Made by a program: the position numbers and the translations under genes
NCBI GenBank assembly: GCA_013036315.1
Contig: JAAXMC010000121.1
Location: 1-33,751 of the forward strand
Direction: 5' to 3'
Length of the DNA stretch: 33,751 bases
Origin: Vulcanimicrobiota bacterium
Lineage (GTDB): Bacteria; Vulcanimicrobiota; Vulcanimicrobiia; Vulcanimicrobiales; Vulcanimicrobiaceae
The notes under the pieces: model-generated
Database searches by the model: none
Seen by the model: only the letters and a program-made list of their open reading frames with translations
Told to the model about the DNA's origin: nothing
Shown: positions 1 through 6,896 of the stretch, in pieces
How positions within the stretch are numbered: the first letter of the stretch is position 1
Layout of the letters: the number at the start of each line of letters is the position of its first letter

Positions 1-821
1 GGCCAGCAAATGCGGCCGAAAAATAATGCGAACGAAGCGACGCCGATAACGCCGGCGATGCCGTGCAGCGTTTGCATCTCGATGAGGAGCCCCAAAAAAC
101 CGAGCGTCAAGAGCAAACCGCTGACGGCCGGGTTGGTCGCGAAACGCGCCACTTGCTCGGCGAACGTGTACTGCGGGGTTTCTTGCGGACCGGTCAAGTG
201 ATTTGCGGCCAGCATCGCGGCGAACGAATCGGCCTCGCCGTCGGCGATCTTTGTTTTCAGCGCGGCTTGCGTATCGAGCGTGAGGTTTTGGCCGGGCTGC
301 TTGTACTTCGGCAGATCGATGCTCTTGTCGACCATCGCCGCCGCGATCAAAGGATCGCGATGGTTGCGTTCGGCGGTCGATTTGAACTCCGCTTTGACGG
401 CGGAGATCAGTTTGGACGTTACTGGAAACGGCTCGGCCTCGCCGATCGACGCGCCGGGAGCCATATAAATGTGCTGCGCGGCCAGCGTGATGAGCGCCGC
501 AGACGAATACGCGCGGCCCTGAACGTAGGCGTAGGTCGGAATGCGCGCGTTCAAGATCGCGTCTCGAATATCAAACGCGGCTTCCAGCACGCCGCCGGGA
601 GAGTTCACGTCGAGCACGATCGCCGAGGCGCCCTCGCGTTGCGCGGCTTCAACCGAACGCTGGACCAGGTGATCCATGCCGTCGTCGACGGTTCCGGTTA
701 TCGGGATAACGACGATCGGTCCGCGCCCGGCATTCGACGGCGGTTGGCCGGCGGTCGCGGAAACGAGCCCGGCTGCAATAAGCCCGGCTGCAGCGAGCAG
801 TCCCATTTTGATGCCAAGCAT
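1..821 (-). CDS. NfeD/ClpP-class membrane-bound serine protease (C-terminus cut by window edge)
   Basis: The reading frame runs off the left edge of the window, so only the first 273 residues are visible. Residues 1-25 form a signal or membrane segment. Residues 35-170 are a ClpP-like protease fold: an IVVIPITGTVD strand, the oxyanion-type DVNSPGG loop at 71-77 and the AYSSAALITLAA segment at 104-115, whose serine fits the catalytic Ser of NfeD-type proteases. A hydrophobic stretch begins near residue 233 and leads into the transmembrane part, which is cut off. NfeD proteases act with stomatin-like partners in membrane quality control; that is family knowledge, not seen here. ATG at 821 was taken as start; an in-frame ATG at 806 is an alternative. 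It lies 51 bp downstream of yqeY on the same strand and is probably cotranscribed with it. Confidence 0.85.
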   Translation of the reverse strand, partial: MLGIKMGLLAAAGLIAAGLVSATAGQPPSNAGRGPIVVIPITGTVDDGMDHLVQRSVEAAQREGASAIVLDVNSPGGVLEAAFDIRDAILNARIPTYAYVQGRAYSSAALITLAAQHIYMAPGASIGEAEPFPVTSKLISAVKAEFKSTAERNHRDPLIAAAMVDKSIDLPKYKQPGQNLTLDTQAALKTKIADGEADSFAAMLAANHLTGPQETPQYTFAEQVARFATNPAVSGLLLTLGFLGLLIEMQTLHGIAGVIGVASFALFFGRICW

Positions 822-872
822 GGTTTTAGCTACCCCGGGGCCTTCGTGAAGGTTACGCGGCTCTCTTCCGTA

Positions 873-1316
873 TTAGCCCAGCTCTTCTGTCACGATTTGC
901 CGCACGAGGTTGCCGTCGGCTTGGCCCTTGAGCTGCGGCATGGCGGCCTTCATCACCGCACCTTGGTTGCGGGTGCCCTGCGGCAGCTCCGTAATGATGG
1001 CGCGCACGATCGCCCGGATCTCTTCGGCTGATTTTTGCGCCGGCAAATAGGCCGTCAGAATCTCGCGCTCGCGCAGCTCTTTCTCGGCCAGCTCTTTGCG
1101 GCCGGCCTTTTCGAACTCAGCCGCTGCGTCGTTGCGCTGCTTGACCTGTTTGCGGACCACGTCGGCCTCGTCGGCCTCGGTCAATTCGACTCCCGCCTCG
1201 GTCCGTTTGTACGTGAAGCCGGAGAGCACGGAGCGCAGCGTGTCGAGGCGCAGCTGATCGCGAGCCCTCATCGCCTCCTTGAGATCGGCGGCGATGCGGT
1301 CTTTCAAACTAGCCAT
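873..1316 (-). CDS. yqeY: GatB/YqeY domain-containing protein
   Basis: This 147-residue protein matches the stand-alone YqeY family in length and pattern. It opens with SLKDRIAADLKEAMRARD, has the LDTLRSVLSGF helix and ends with the small domain NQGAVMKAAMPQLKGQADG followed by LVRQIV. The domain is homologous to the tRNA-binding tail of the GatB amidotransferase subunit. The stand-alone proteins have no firmly established reaction but are thought to bind tRNA. The gene starts 6 bp after the rpsU stop, so the two form one transcription unit; rpsU-yqeY pairing is common in bacteria. No strong ribosome binding site is visible, which fits translational coupling to rpsU. Confidence 0.92.
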   Translation of the reverse strand: MASLKDRIAADLKEAMRARDQLRLDTLRSVLSGFTYKRTEAGVELTEADEADVVRKQVKQRNDAAAEFEKAGRKELAEKELREREILTAYLPAQKSAEEIRAIVRAIITELPQGTRNQGAVMKAAMPQLKGQADGNLVRQIVTEELG

Positions 1317-1322
1317 TGTGGT

Positions 1323-1493
1323 TTAGGCGCGGCGCTTGCGAGCAGCCGCGGACTTTTTCTTCCGGCGGACGCTCGGTTTCTCGACGTGCTCGTGCTTGCG
1401 CGCTTCAGCCAGGACTCCGGCTTTCTGGGTGGCTTTTTTGAAACGGCGCAGCGCGCTCTCGATCGACTCGCCCGGAGCTACGCGTACTTCCAT
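1323..1493 (-). CDS. rpsU: 30S ribosomal protein S21
   Basis: This 56-residue basic protein begins [20 protein letters not shown] and ends in a Lys/Arg-rich tail, the typical layout of S21, a small-subunit protein near the mRNA exit site. A longer reading frame extends to 1595, but the ATG at 1493 is chosen for three reasons. It has a strong purine Shine-Dalgarno (AAAGGGGGG) just upstream, it gives the family's normal length, and the upstream extension would run across the promoter at 1549-1577. It is the first gene of the rpsU-yqeY(-nfeD) unit. Confidence 0.93.
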   Translation of the reverse strand: MEVRVAPGESIESALRRFKKATQKAGVLAEARKHEHVEKPSVRRKKKSAAARKRRA

Positions 1494-1524
1494 TTTACAA
1501 CCCCCCTTTCGCCAAAATCGGATC

Positions 1525-1540
1525 GGGCCTAAAGCGGCCC
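1525..1540 (-). promoter_or_regulatory. Hairpin in the rpsU leader
   Basis: GGGCC and GGCCC form a 5 bp stem with a 6-base loop directly after the predicted transcription start (about 1542) and about 25 bases before the Shine-Dalgarno. It may only stabilise the 5' end, or it may take part in autoregulation by S21. The sequence shows the pairing and nothing more. Confidence 0.4.
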
Positions 1541-1548
1541 AATAGGTG

Positions 1549-1577
1549 ACTTTATCACACGTCCCGCCGCGCGTCAA
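1549..1577 (-). promoter_or_regulatory. Sigma-70 type promoter for rpsU
   Basis: Read on the minus strand, a -35 box TTGACG (1577-1572) is followed by exactly 17 bases and a -10 box TAAAGT (1554-1549). The spacing and both hexamers fit a housekeeping promoter well. The predicted start near 1542 gives a leader of about 49 bases before the rpsU ATG. Confidence 0.75.
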
Positions 1578-1591
1578 AGCCAATACAAATA

Positions 1592-1625
1592 GCAAGGCCC
1601 GCTGCCGTGAGGCTTCGGGCCTTGT
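1592..1625 (-). terminator. Terminator-like hairpin downstream of the alpha-2-macroglobulin gene
   Basis: CAAGGCCCG (1593-1601) and CGGGCCTTG (1616-1624) form a perfect 9 bp stem. Inside it a second GCC/GGC stem closes a GTGA tetraloop. On the minus strand the hairpin is followed by the T-rich run CTATTTGTATT, immediately before the rpsU promoter. The position suits termination of transcripts arriving from the gene at 1910-6304. A function on the plus strand is possible, since TTGTTGTAT follows on that side too, but no plus-strand gene is present. Confidence 0.55.
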
Positions 1626-1909
1626 TGTATCTCCGGCAGGGTCCGCGTGTTTGAGTCCGTTTCCGAACCCCTACCCACGTCCTTCTCCGGTTCGACCTTC
1701 GCACTCGGACGCCTCACTTGCGACATCGTCGGCATGCTCGATCGCGGCTTATTACATTCCGCACTTCGTCGTTACCCGAAGTTATTGCATGGTATCAAGT
1801 TCGCAAATCGATTGCAATAGCGTTTTGGCGTAACTCACAGCCATTCCACAAGAAACTGCGTTTACTCACAACAACTCACAGGTTACTCGCGTTTTATTAG
1901 CCGGGATCA
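1626..1909. other. Gene-free stretch with ACTCACA repeats
   Basis: No convincing gene is present in the non-coding stretch 1494-1909. Its left part holds the rpsU leader, the promoter and the hairpin. The right part is less GC-rich than its surroundings and carries ACTCACA three times (1833-1839, 1864-1870, 1874-1880) and an inverted pair TATTGCA/TGCAATA. It would be the 3' untranslated region of the alpha-2-macroglobulin transcript. The function is unknown. Confidence 0.4.
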
Positions 1910-4900
1910 CTAGTGAATCATGATATGCTGCCAGCCGCCTGCGGCGCTGATCGGCGGTCCATACATCGCATAAGCAGTTGGCGCCGGCGCGGTATAGTAA
2001 CCGGCATTCGTGGCGCGCACCGTGTAATGCAGTTCCAGCGGCCAGCGGGCGTACAGCTTCGTTGCGAAAAATACCGCGCGATCGTCGAAGAACTGCATCC
2101 CACTCCAGTCAGAACCCATCTGCCCCTGCTCGGGCTGATACTCGACGCCGGCGGGAAATGGATCCTCAATTGCCACGTATTGCACGTCACTCTTCGCGCG
2201 CACTGTAACGTCGATTGCGATCTCGTCGCCGACCTTCCAGGGTCCGGGATGAGACCATGAGTAACGGCGTTTGATCTCCAAAGGCGGCGTCTGCGGAAAC
2301 AACCGCGTTAATAGCGACCGGTTCGGATCCGCGACGGAATGCGAGCCCGGCGGCGCATAGCGCGTCCAATCCGTAGCCCAATAGAGCTCTCCGCGCCCTC
2401 GCCGAGAGAACGTAACAGCGGTCCCATCTCTTACGAGCGAAGCCGGCACGACAATTTCAGCCTGTGCTGCATCCAGCACCGGTCGATCGATTCGAACGGT
2501 GCGCACGAGCTTATCGCCGACGCTCACGTCTATGGCTTCATTGGGCGCAAACTCGTCCGAACGCGTGGGGACCGCCTCGGAAATCGCATAGATCGCCGCA
2601 GAAGTATCTTTGGTCGTGTACCACCAGGAGCCGTGCTGTTCCGCGCGGAGGAAATCTACAATTCGCTGAATCCTGCCGGAGTGGGGTTGAAGTGCCGCGT
2701 TAAGGCGCAATGCGTAAGCTGTCGTTTCAATGGGATCGTCTTCCCAAGCATAGTGCCACGTCTGCCCGCTCCAATATGTGTAGGGCCCTTGCTGAATCGC
2801 GCGCGCGTTCAACTTCTCCAACAGCGAGCGCGCCATCGCGTCTTGGCCCAACATGTGATGAGCCAATCCCAGAACGGCAATGGCATAAGCGTTTAGGGCG
2901 TCGACATGCTCGTCGGTTTGGCGCAGCGTTTGCGCGTTCACCCGGGCCGGCGCCGCGTCCGCGAGCGCGAAGAGCATGAATGCGCGAGTGTCCCACTCCG
3001 AACCGCGCTGCGCGCCTCCCCAAAACGCGAGCGTATCTTTATTCTCTTGGCCGAGCTGCCCAACCAACGAATCGACGCCGCCGGTATAGACGTTCTGCGG
3101 CACGTCATATCCGGCGTGCCGGAATTCCGCCAACCCATACAGCGCGTAAGCCGTCATGAACGGGTGCCCCGGGTCGTTTTCCCACCACCCCCACGAACCG
3201 TCACCATGTTGCAACTGCTGCAGTCTGAGAACCGCCTTTCGCACGACGCTACCCGTCCGTATGTCTTGCGGTTGCCGGATGTGCGTACGCGCAAGCACAC
3301 GATCCACGAAAACCGCCGGAAGCGCTGCCGACATCGTTTGCTCCGTGCAATAGTAAGGATAGATGTCCAGCAAGCGCACATCTTGCACGAGTTGAGCGAC
3401 GAGACTGGGCGTCAACATGACGCGCAAAGGCCCGCTCTCATATCCGGCCGGCAGCACCAGCGTCGTCCCGGAACGATCGGAGAGCCTCCCGGCGTCTCGC
3501 AGGTGTTCCGCCGTGCCTACCGCTTCCACTGGAATGGTTAGCCGCATCGCATCGGACCGTTGGCCATCGCTGCCTGAGAGAGTAAAGGTGCGCGCTCCAA
3601 TCGCTTGGCCCGCGTCGACCGTCCAGGCAGCGTCTGCGGTCAACGTGTGGTCCAACGTCAGCAGCGTTTCAAGCGGATCCGCGCCCAAATCCAGGTTCAA
3701 GCGCACTCGAGGCGACCCCGCCATTCCGTGCGCAATGCCGACGAACGTAACCGTATCTCCCCTGCGGATGAATCGCGGCGTTTCCAACCGGACGAGAAAA
3801 TCTTTGGTCACTAGGGCTGTTGCGCGCGCATCTCCCACACCCGTGTCGGTCGTCACGGCCTCGCTGGTCGCTACCCAGCGCGTCAGGTTGTCCGGCCATG
3901 TAAACTGTACGTTCGCATTTCCATATACGTCGGTGACGACCGAGGGCGTCCAGTATGCCGTATCGGCAAAGTTGGAGCGCGGCCGCATTTGCTGGCCGAC
4001 AGCATAAACGTCGGCGGTTGCTGACGGGGCGAAAAGACGCCCGGACGCATGTGCTGTTACTCGCGCGATCGTTCTAACTGGTTTTCGATTAGGCTGCGAC
4101 CAGGTGAAGTCGGGATTAATTCCAGATGCAGAGCCATAAAATGTGTCGGCGATCGGCCTGACTCCACTTTCACCCGTCAGCGCTAGCAGAGCGGCGTCGA
4201 TGATGCCGACGTCGAGCTGAGCTCGAACGGGTCTTCCCTGCGCATCGGTGACGTGAAGATTGAATTCCGCGCGTTCGCCCGGAACGTAACGGTGCTTGCT
4301 GGGCGAAACGCTCACGCGTAGAACTTTGGCGGCGGGAGACACTTCGATCCCGGCGACGCCGCTTTCAACACCGTTCTCCTGCGGCAGCGAGACCGTAACT
4401 ACCAGGTGGCGAGCGTCGCGCGGCGGATCGAACGCATACGACGCGGCATAACCAGCGATATGGACGACGCGCGCCGAGACAAGCCGATCACTGCTAACGG
4501 TAACAAGCACGTCACGATCGGGGCGGGGCAGAGCGATCAAGACGCGCGGACGCTCGGCCGGCGAAACCCGGCCTTTTGCCGCGATCACGGCAGGTTGGTC
4601 GTAGTCACCGAACGTGGCGCCTCCTTCTGACGACGAAGCGACCCAGAAGGGCAGCGTCGATCTGGCTGTATTCCCGCGTTCGTCGAGGGCCTGCGCGCGA
4701 ATCTCGTACGTGCCGCCCGCACCTGGCGTCCAGGAATAGGAAGCGCTTCCGTCCGCGCCCGATTGCAGCGTCGCTATCTGTCGTGAAAGCTCGTCGTACA
4801 GGCGGTCCTTCTTATTCCAGGTCGTGCGCACGATGCTTAGGGATATTGGGAGGTTGGGACGAGCGTGTCCGGCGTAATCTGCCGAGCGCAGCTTCAAGCC

Positions 4901-6304
4901 GATCTTTTCTCCGGGTTGTGCGAACCACTCCGAAGGCGCGATGTCGACGCGCACCAGTGCCGGAACGATCGTCGCATACGTCGATGTGCTGACCGTGCGC
5001 CCCGAGGCGTCACGGCCCTCAACCTCTAAGCGAATCGATTCGGCGGCGTCTACTTTGGGTGCGCGGAATGTAATGTGATATTCGCCGCCGTCATCGGAGA
5101 CGCCATCTCCCTGACTCATTAGCTGCGAACCGAAGTGGCCGATGCTTATGAACCGGTCGTACGGACTCGCTTCATACCAGCCGTAGCCACTGGAATAAGC
5201 CGAATAGTGAATGTGCAAACCTGCTGCCGGGCGGCCGAAGAAATATGCGGACTTTACATCGAAGACCGTGCGGTCGCCGCGAAGCACGACAGGCTCCTTA
5301 GCGGTTACGCTAATCTCATATTCCGGCTTTTTGTAGGCCTCGACGTCGAAGCCACCCTGCCAGGCGCTGCCGAGCTGTATTTGATACCATCCGAGCTGCG
5401 CGTCTTCCGGAAGATTCAAATCTCCGTGAACGCTTCCGAAGGAATCGACCGGAAAAGAGTGTTCGTAAATGCTACTGCCGTTCGGATCGCTCACACGAAC
5501 GCGCCGCATTCCGTGCGGAACGACGTATGCACCGATGACCCCGGAGCGCAGCACCGCACGAAAGTGCACGGTTTGGCCTGGCCGATAGAGCGGTCTGTCC
5601 GTCCTGAAGTACGTCAGCTCCGGTCTTGTCTCGTCGTATGCATTGAATCGATCCAAGGCAATCGATCCGTCCGCAGTGGTCGCAAAAAATGCAGCTTGTT
5701 CCCCGAGCGAGCCGGAGTGGCGGCCGATACCGTCCACAAAAGCGACCTGGTTTATTTGGGAATCTCCCAGGAGTTGCGCTTGGGTCGGCCCGGCGTGAGT
5801 GCGAAATGCGCGCAGGTCGACCGCCCAAAGCACCGTTTCGGTACCCTGCGTCGCGCGGACCATTCCCAGGGTTGAGATATTCAAGAGCTTCGAAACAGTT
5901 GCCGAGCCATATTGTACGCGCGCGGCGTAGACGCCAATCGGCAGCCTTCCCAAATCGACCACGTGAACGCCGGCGTCTTCAGCGAGCCGTTCATTTGTCG
6001 AAAACTCGGAGAGCCGGGTAGCGCGCTTCAAGGTATCGCTCGGAACTCCATCGTCGGAATTCTTCCGAATCGCCTCAAGAGCCAGCGCAGGAGAAAGACG
6101 ATAGAATTGCACGTGGAGCGGTCCATCGGATTCCGTCCCGAGCTCGTTGCCCAGCTCGAAGAACAGCTGCACGTGGGTGTTGGGCGCGAGCGATTGGATC
6201 CCGTCGATTTCATATAGGTAGTCGCCCGTGCGTGCGGCTGATCCCGAGACAAAGACCAGAACGAACAGCGATGCGATTAGCGCGGACAGGGCGGCACGTT
6301 TCAT
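1910..6304 (-). CDS. Bacterial alpha-2-macroglobulin family protein with thioester
   Basis: This protein of 1464 residues is the length expected for bacterial alpha-2-macroglobulins, which trap attacking proteases through a reactive thioester in the periplasm. A signal peptide (MKRAALSALIASLFVLVFVS) has no lipobox cysteine, so a soluble exported form is likely. The macroglobulin motif YRPGQTV is at 240-246. The thioester motif CTEQ is at 986-989, followed by the GDGSWGWW thioester-domain segment. The C-terminal DPFPAGVEY and the final GYYTAPAPTAYAMYGP block fit the last macroglobulin domain. ATG at 6304 is preferred over GTG at 6331 because AGGCGA lies just upstream and the signal peptide then begins at residue 1. 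The gene ends in tandem TAG TGA stops. The penicillin-binding protein 1C gene that often accompanies such genes is not in this window. Confidence 0.93.
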   Translation of the reverse strand: MKRAALSALIASLFVLVFVSGSAARTGDYLYEIDGIQSLAPNTHVQLFFELGNELGTESDGPLHVQFYRLSPALALEAIRKNSDDGVPSDTLKRATRLSEFSTNERLAEDAGVHVVDLGRLPIGVYAARVQYGSATVSKLLNISTLGMVRATQGTETVLWAVDLRAFRTHAGPTQAQLLGDSQINQVAFVDGIGRHSGSLGEQAAFFATTADGSIALDRFNAYDETRPELTYFRTDRPLYRPGQTVHFRAVLRSGVIGAYVVPHGMRRVRVSDPNGSSIYEHSFPVDSFGSVHGDLNLPEDAQLGWYQIQLGSAWQGGFDVEAYKKPEYEISVTAKEPVVLRGDRTVFDVKSAYFFGRPAAGLHIHYSAYSSGYGWYEASPYDRFISIGHFGSQLMSQGDGVSDDGGEYHITFRAPKVDAAESIRLEVEGRDASGRTVSTSTYATIVPALVRVDIAPSEWFAQPGEKIGLKLRSADYAGHARPNLPISLSIVRTTWNKKDRLYDELSRQIATLQSGADGSASYSWTPGAGGTYEIRAQALDERGNTARSTLPFWVASSSEGGATFGDYDQPAVIAAKGRVSPAERPRVLIALPRPDRDVLVTVSSDRLVSARVVHIAGYAASYAFDPPRDARHLVVTVSLPQENGVESGVAGIEVSPAAKVLRVSVSPSKHRYVPGERAEFNLHVTDAQGRPVRAQLDVGIIDAALLALTGESGVRPIADTFYGSASGINPDFTWSQPNRKPVRTIARVTAHASGRLFAPSATADVYAVGQQMRPRSNFADTAYWTPSVVTDVYGNANVQFTWPDNLTRWVATSEAVTTDTGVGDARATALVTKDFLVRLETPRFIRRGDTVTFVGIAHGMAGSPRVRLNLDLGADPLETLLTLDHTLTADAAWTVDAGQAIGARTFTLSGSDGQRSDAMRLTIPVEAVGTAEHLRDAGRLSDRSGTTLVLPAGYESGPLRVMLTPSLVAQLVQDVRLLDIYPYYCTEQTMSAALPAVFVDRVLARTHIRQPQDIRTGSVVRKAVLRLQQLQHGDGSWGWWENDPGHPFMTAYALYGLAEFRHAGYDVPQNVYTGGVDSLVGQLGQENKDTLAFWGGAQRGSEWDTRAFMLFALADAAPARVNAQTLRQTDEHVDALNAYAIAVLGLAHHMLGQDAMARSLLEKLNARAIQQGPYTYWSGQTWHYAWEDDPIETTAYALRLNAALQPHSGRIQRIVDFLRAEQHGSWWYTTKDTSAAIYAISEAVPTRSDEFAPNEAIDVSVGDKLVRTVRIDRPVLDAAQAEIVVPASLVRDGTAVTFSRRGRGELYWATDWTRYAPPGSHSVADPNRSLLTRLFPQTPPLEIKRRYSWSHPGPWKVGDEIAIDVTVRAKSDVQYVAIEDPFPAGVEYQPEQGQMGSDWSGMQFFDDRAVFFATKLYARWPLELHYTVRATNAGYYTAPAPTAYAMYGPPISAAGGWQHIMIH

Positions 6305-6352
6305 CTTGTCGCCTATAACGCGCGAGCTCACGCCGTTGTTACTTTTTCGGGC

Positions 6353-6697
6353 TTAGCCGGGGGGCCACGTCATATGTCTGCCGGCAAGCACATGAACGTG
6401 CAGATGATCGACCGTTTGGCCACCGTCGGCGCCGGTGTTCACGACCAGCCGAAATCCACCGGCGTTTTTCGCGCCAAGCTCGGCGGCGGTTTCCATCAGC
6501 GACGTTATTTCGTCAGCCGATCCTTTAAATGTATGCTCCGCGATATTGGCCACGTGCCGTTCCGGCAGGACGAGCAGATGCACCGGAGCCTGGGGGTTGA
6601 CGTCCTCGATCGCGATGATACCGTTGGCCCGATGCACGACCTTCGCGGAAATCTCTCCATCGACGATTTTGCAGAAAATGCAGTCGTTATTACTCAT
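6353..6697 (-). CDS. HIT family (HINT-like) nucleotide-binding hydrolase
   Basis: This 114-residue protein carries the histidine triad VDHLHVHVL, with H98, H100 and H102 as triad positions, and ends in WPPG like HINT nucleoside phosphoramidases. The N-terminal CIFC (6-9) is the CxxC zinc-binding pair seen in many HIT proteins. Family members hydrolyse purine nucleoside phosphoramidates or related nucleotides in the cytoplasm. ATG at 6697 is chosen because MSNNDCIFCKIV is the conserved N-terminus. An in-frame GTG at 6748 would add 17 residues encoded by the repeat sequence upstream. The ATG overlaps the stop of a short reading frame that copies the same N-terminus (see 6694-6789). Confidence 0.93.
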   Translation of the reverse strand: MSNNDCIFCKIVDGEISAKVVHRANGIIAIEDVNPQAPVHLLVLPERHVANIAEHTFKGSADEITSLMETAAELGAKNAGGFRLVVNTGADGGQTVDHLHVHVLAGRHMTWPPG

Positions 6698-6789
6698 GCG
6701 GCCCTCGCCGTCGCTCGGGCGTGGTTCGACAAGCTCACCATGACACACGTAGCGACCATCTTACAGAAAATACAATCAGTGTTACTCAT
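6694..6789 (-). pseudogene. Upstream mini reading frame copying the HIT N-terminus (31 codons)
   Basis: It begins MSNTDCIFCKMV, nearly identical to the HIT protein, then runs into repeat sequence and stops at a TGA that overlaps the HIT ATG as ATGA. It keeps the CxxC pair but none of the catalytic domain. It is either a decayed duplicate or a translated leader coupled to the HIT gene; the sequence cannot decide between these. Confidence 0.5.
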
Positions 6790-6841
6790 GCGGCCCTCGT
6801 CATGCGTCCTTCGGACGCTGCTCGGGCGTGGTTCGACAAGC

Positions 6842-6892
6842 TCACCATGACACTTTCATAACGATCTTGCAGAAAATGCAATCCCTATTCAT
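6842..6892 (-). pseudogene. Second mini reading frame copying the HIT N-terminus (16 codons)
   Basis: It reads MNRDCIFCKIVMKVSW and then stops. Its ATG lies 4 bases after the stop codon of the DppA-like gene, the spacing expected for the next gene of an operon. This may therefore mark the original position of the HIT start before repeats were inserted. Confidence 0.45.
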
Positions 6893-6896
6893 GACA

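Larger units (their letters stand above)
6665..6892 (-). repeat. Tandem repeats of the HIT gene 5' end with a dispersed repeat
   Basis: The first ~33 bases of the HIT gene, coding DCIFCK, occur three times with start codons at 6697, 6789 and 6892. Between them lie spacers sharing a 34 bp identical block (6713-6746 and 6820-6853) that contains TTCGACAAGCTCACCATGA, plus an identical 18 bp block (6690-6707 and 6782-6799). The periods are 92 and about 106 bp; the second is longer because of an extra small hairpin, GCGTCC-TTC-GGACGC. Confidence 0.85.

Noticed and set aside
63-1031. Long plus-strand open frame over the left end
   Set aside because: It is antisense to the NfeD-like and yqeY genes, whose products are clearly recognisable; its Arg-rich translation is typical of a shadow frame in GC-rich DNA.
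1546-1833. Plus-strand open frame of 95 codons in the gene-free stretch
   Set aside because: It starts inside the rpsU promoter region, has no ribosome binding site, a Ser/Pro-rich composition without recognisable domain, and crosses the terminator-like hairpin.
1910-1926. Resemblance of the sequence around ACTAGT to cloning-vector polylinker
   Set aside because: Only a short palindromic core resembles a T-vector junction. The alpha-2-macroglobulin frame runs into it normally and no further vector sequence follows.
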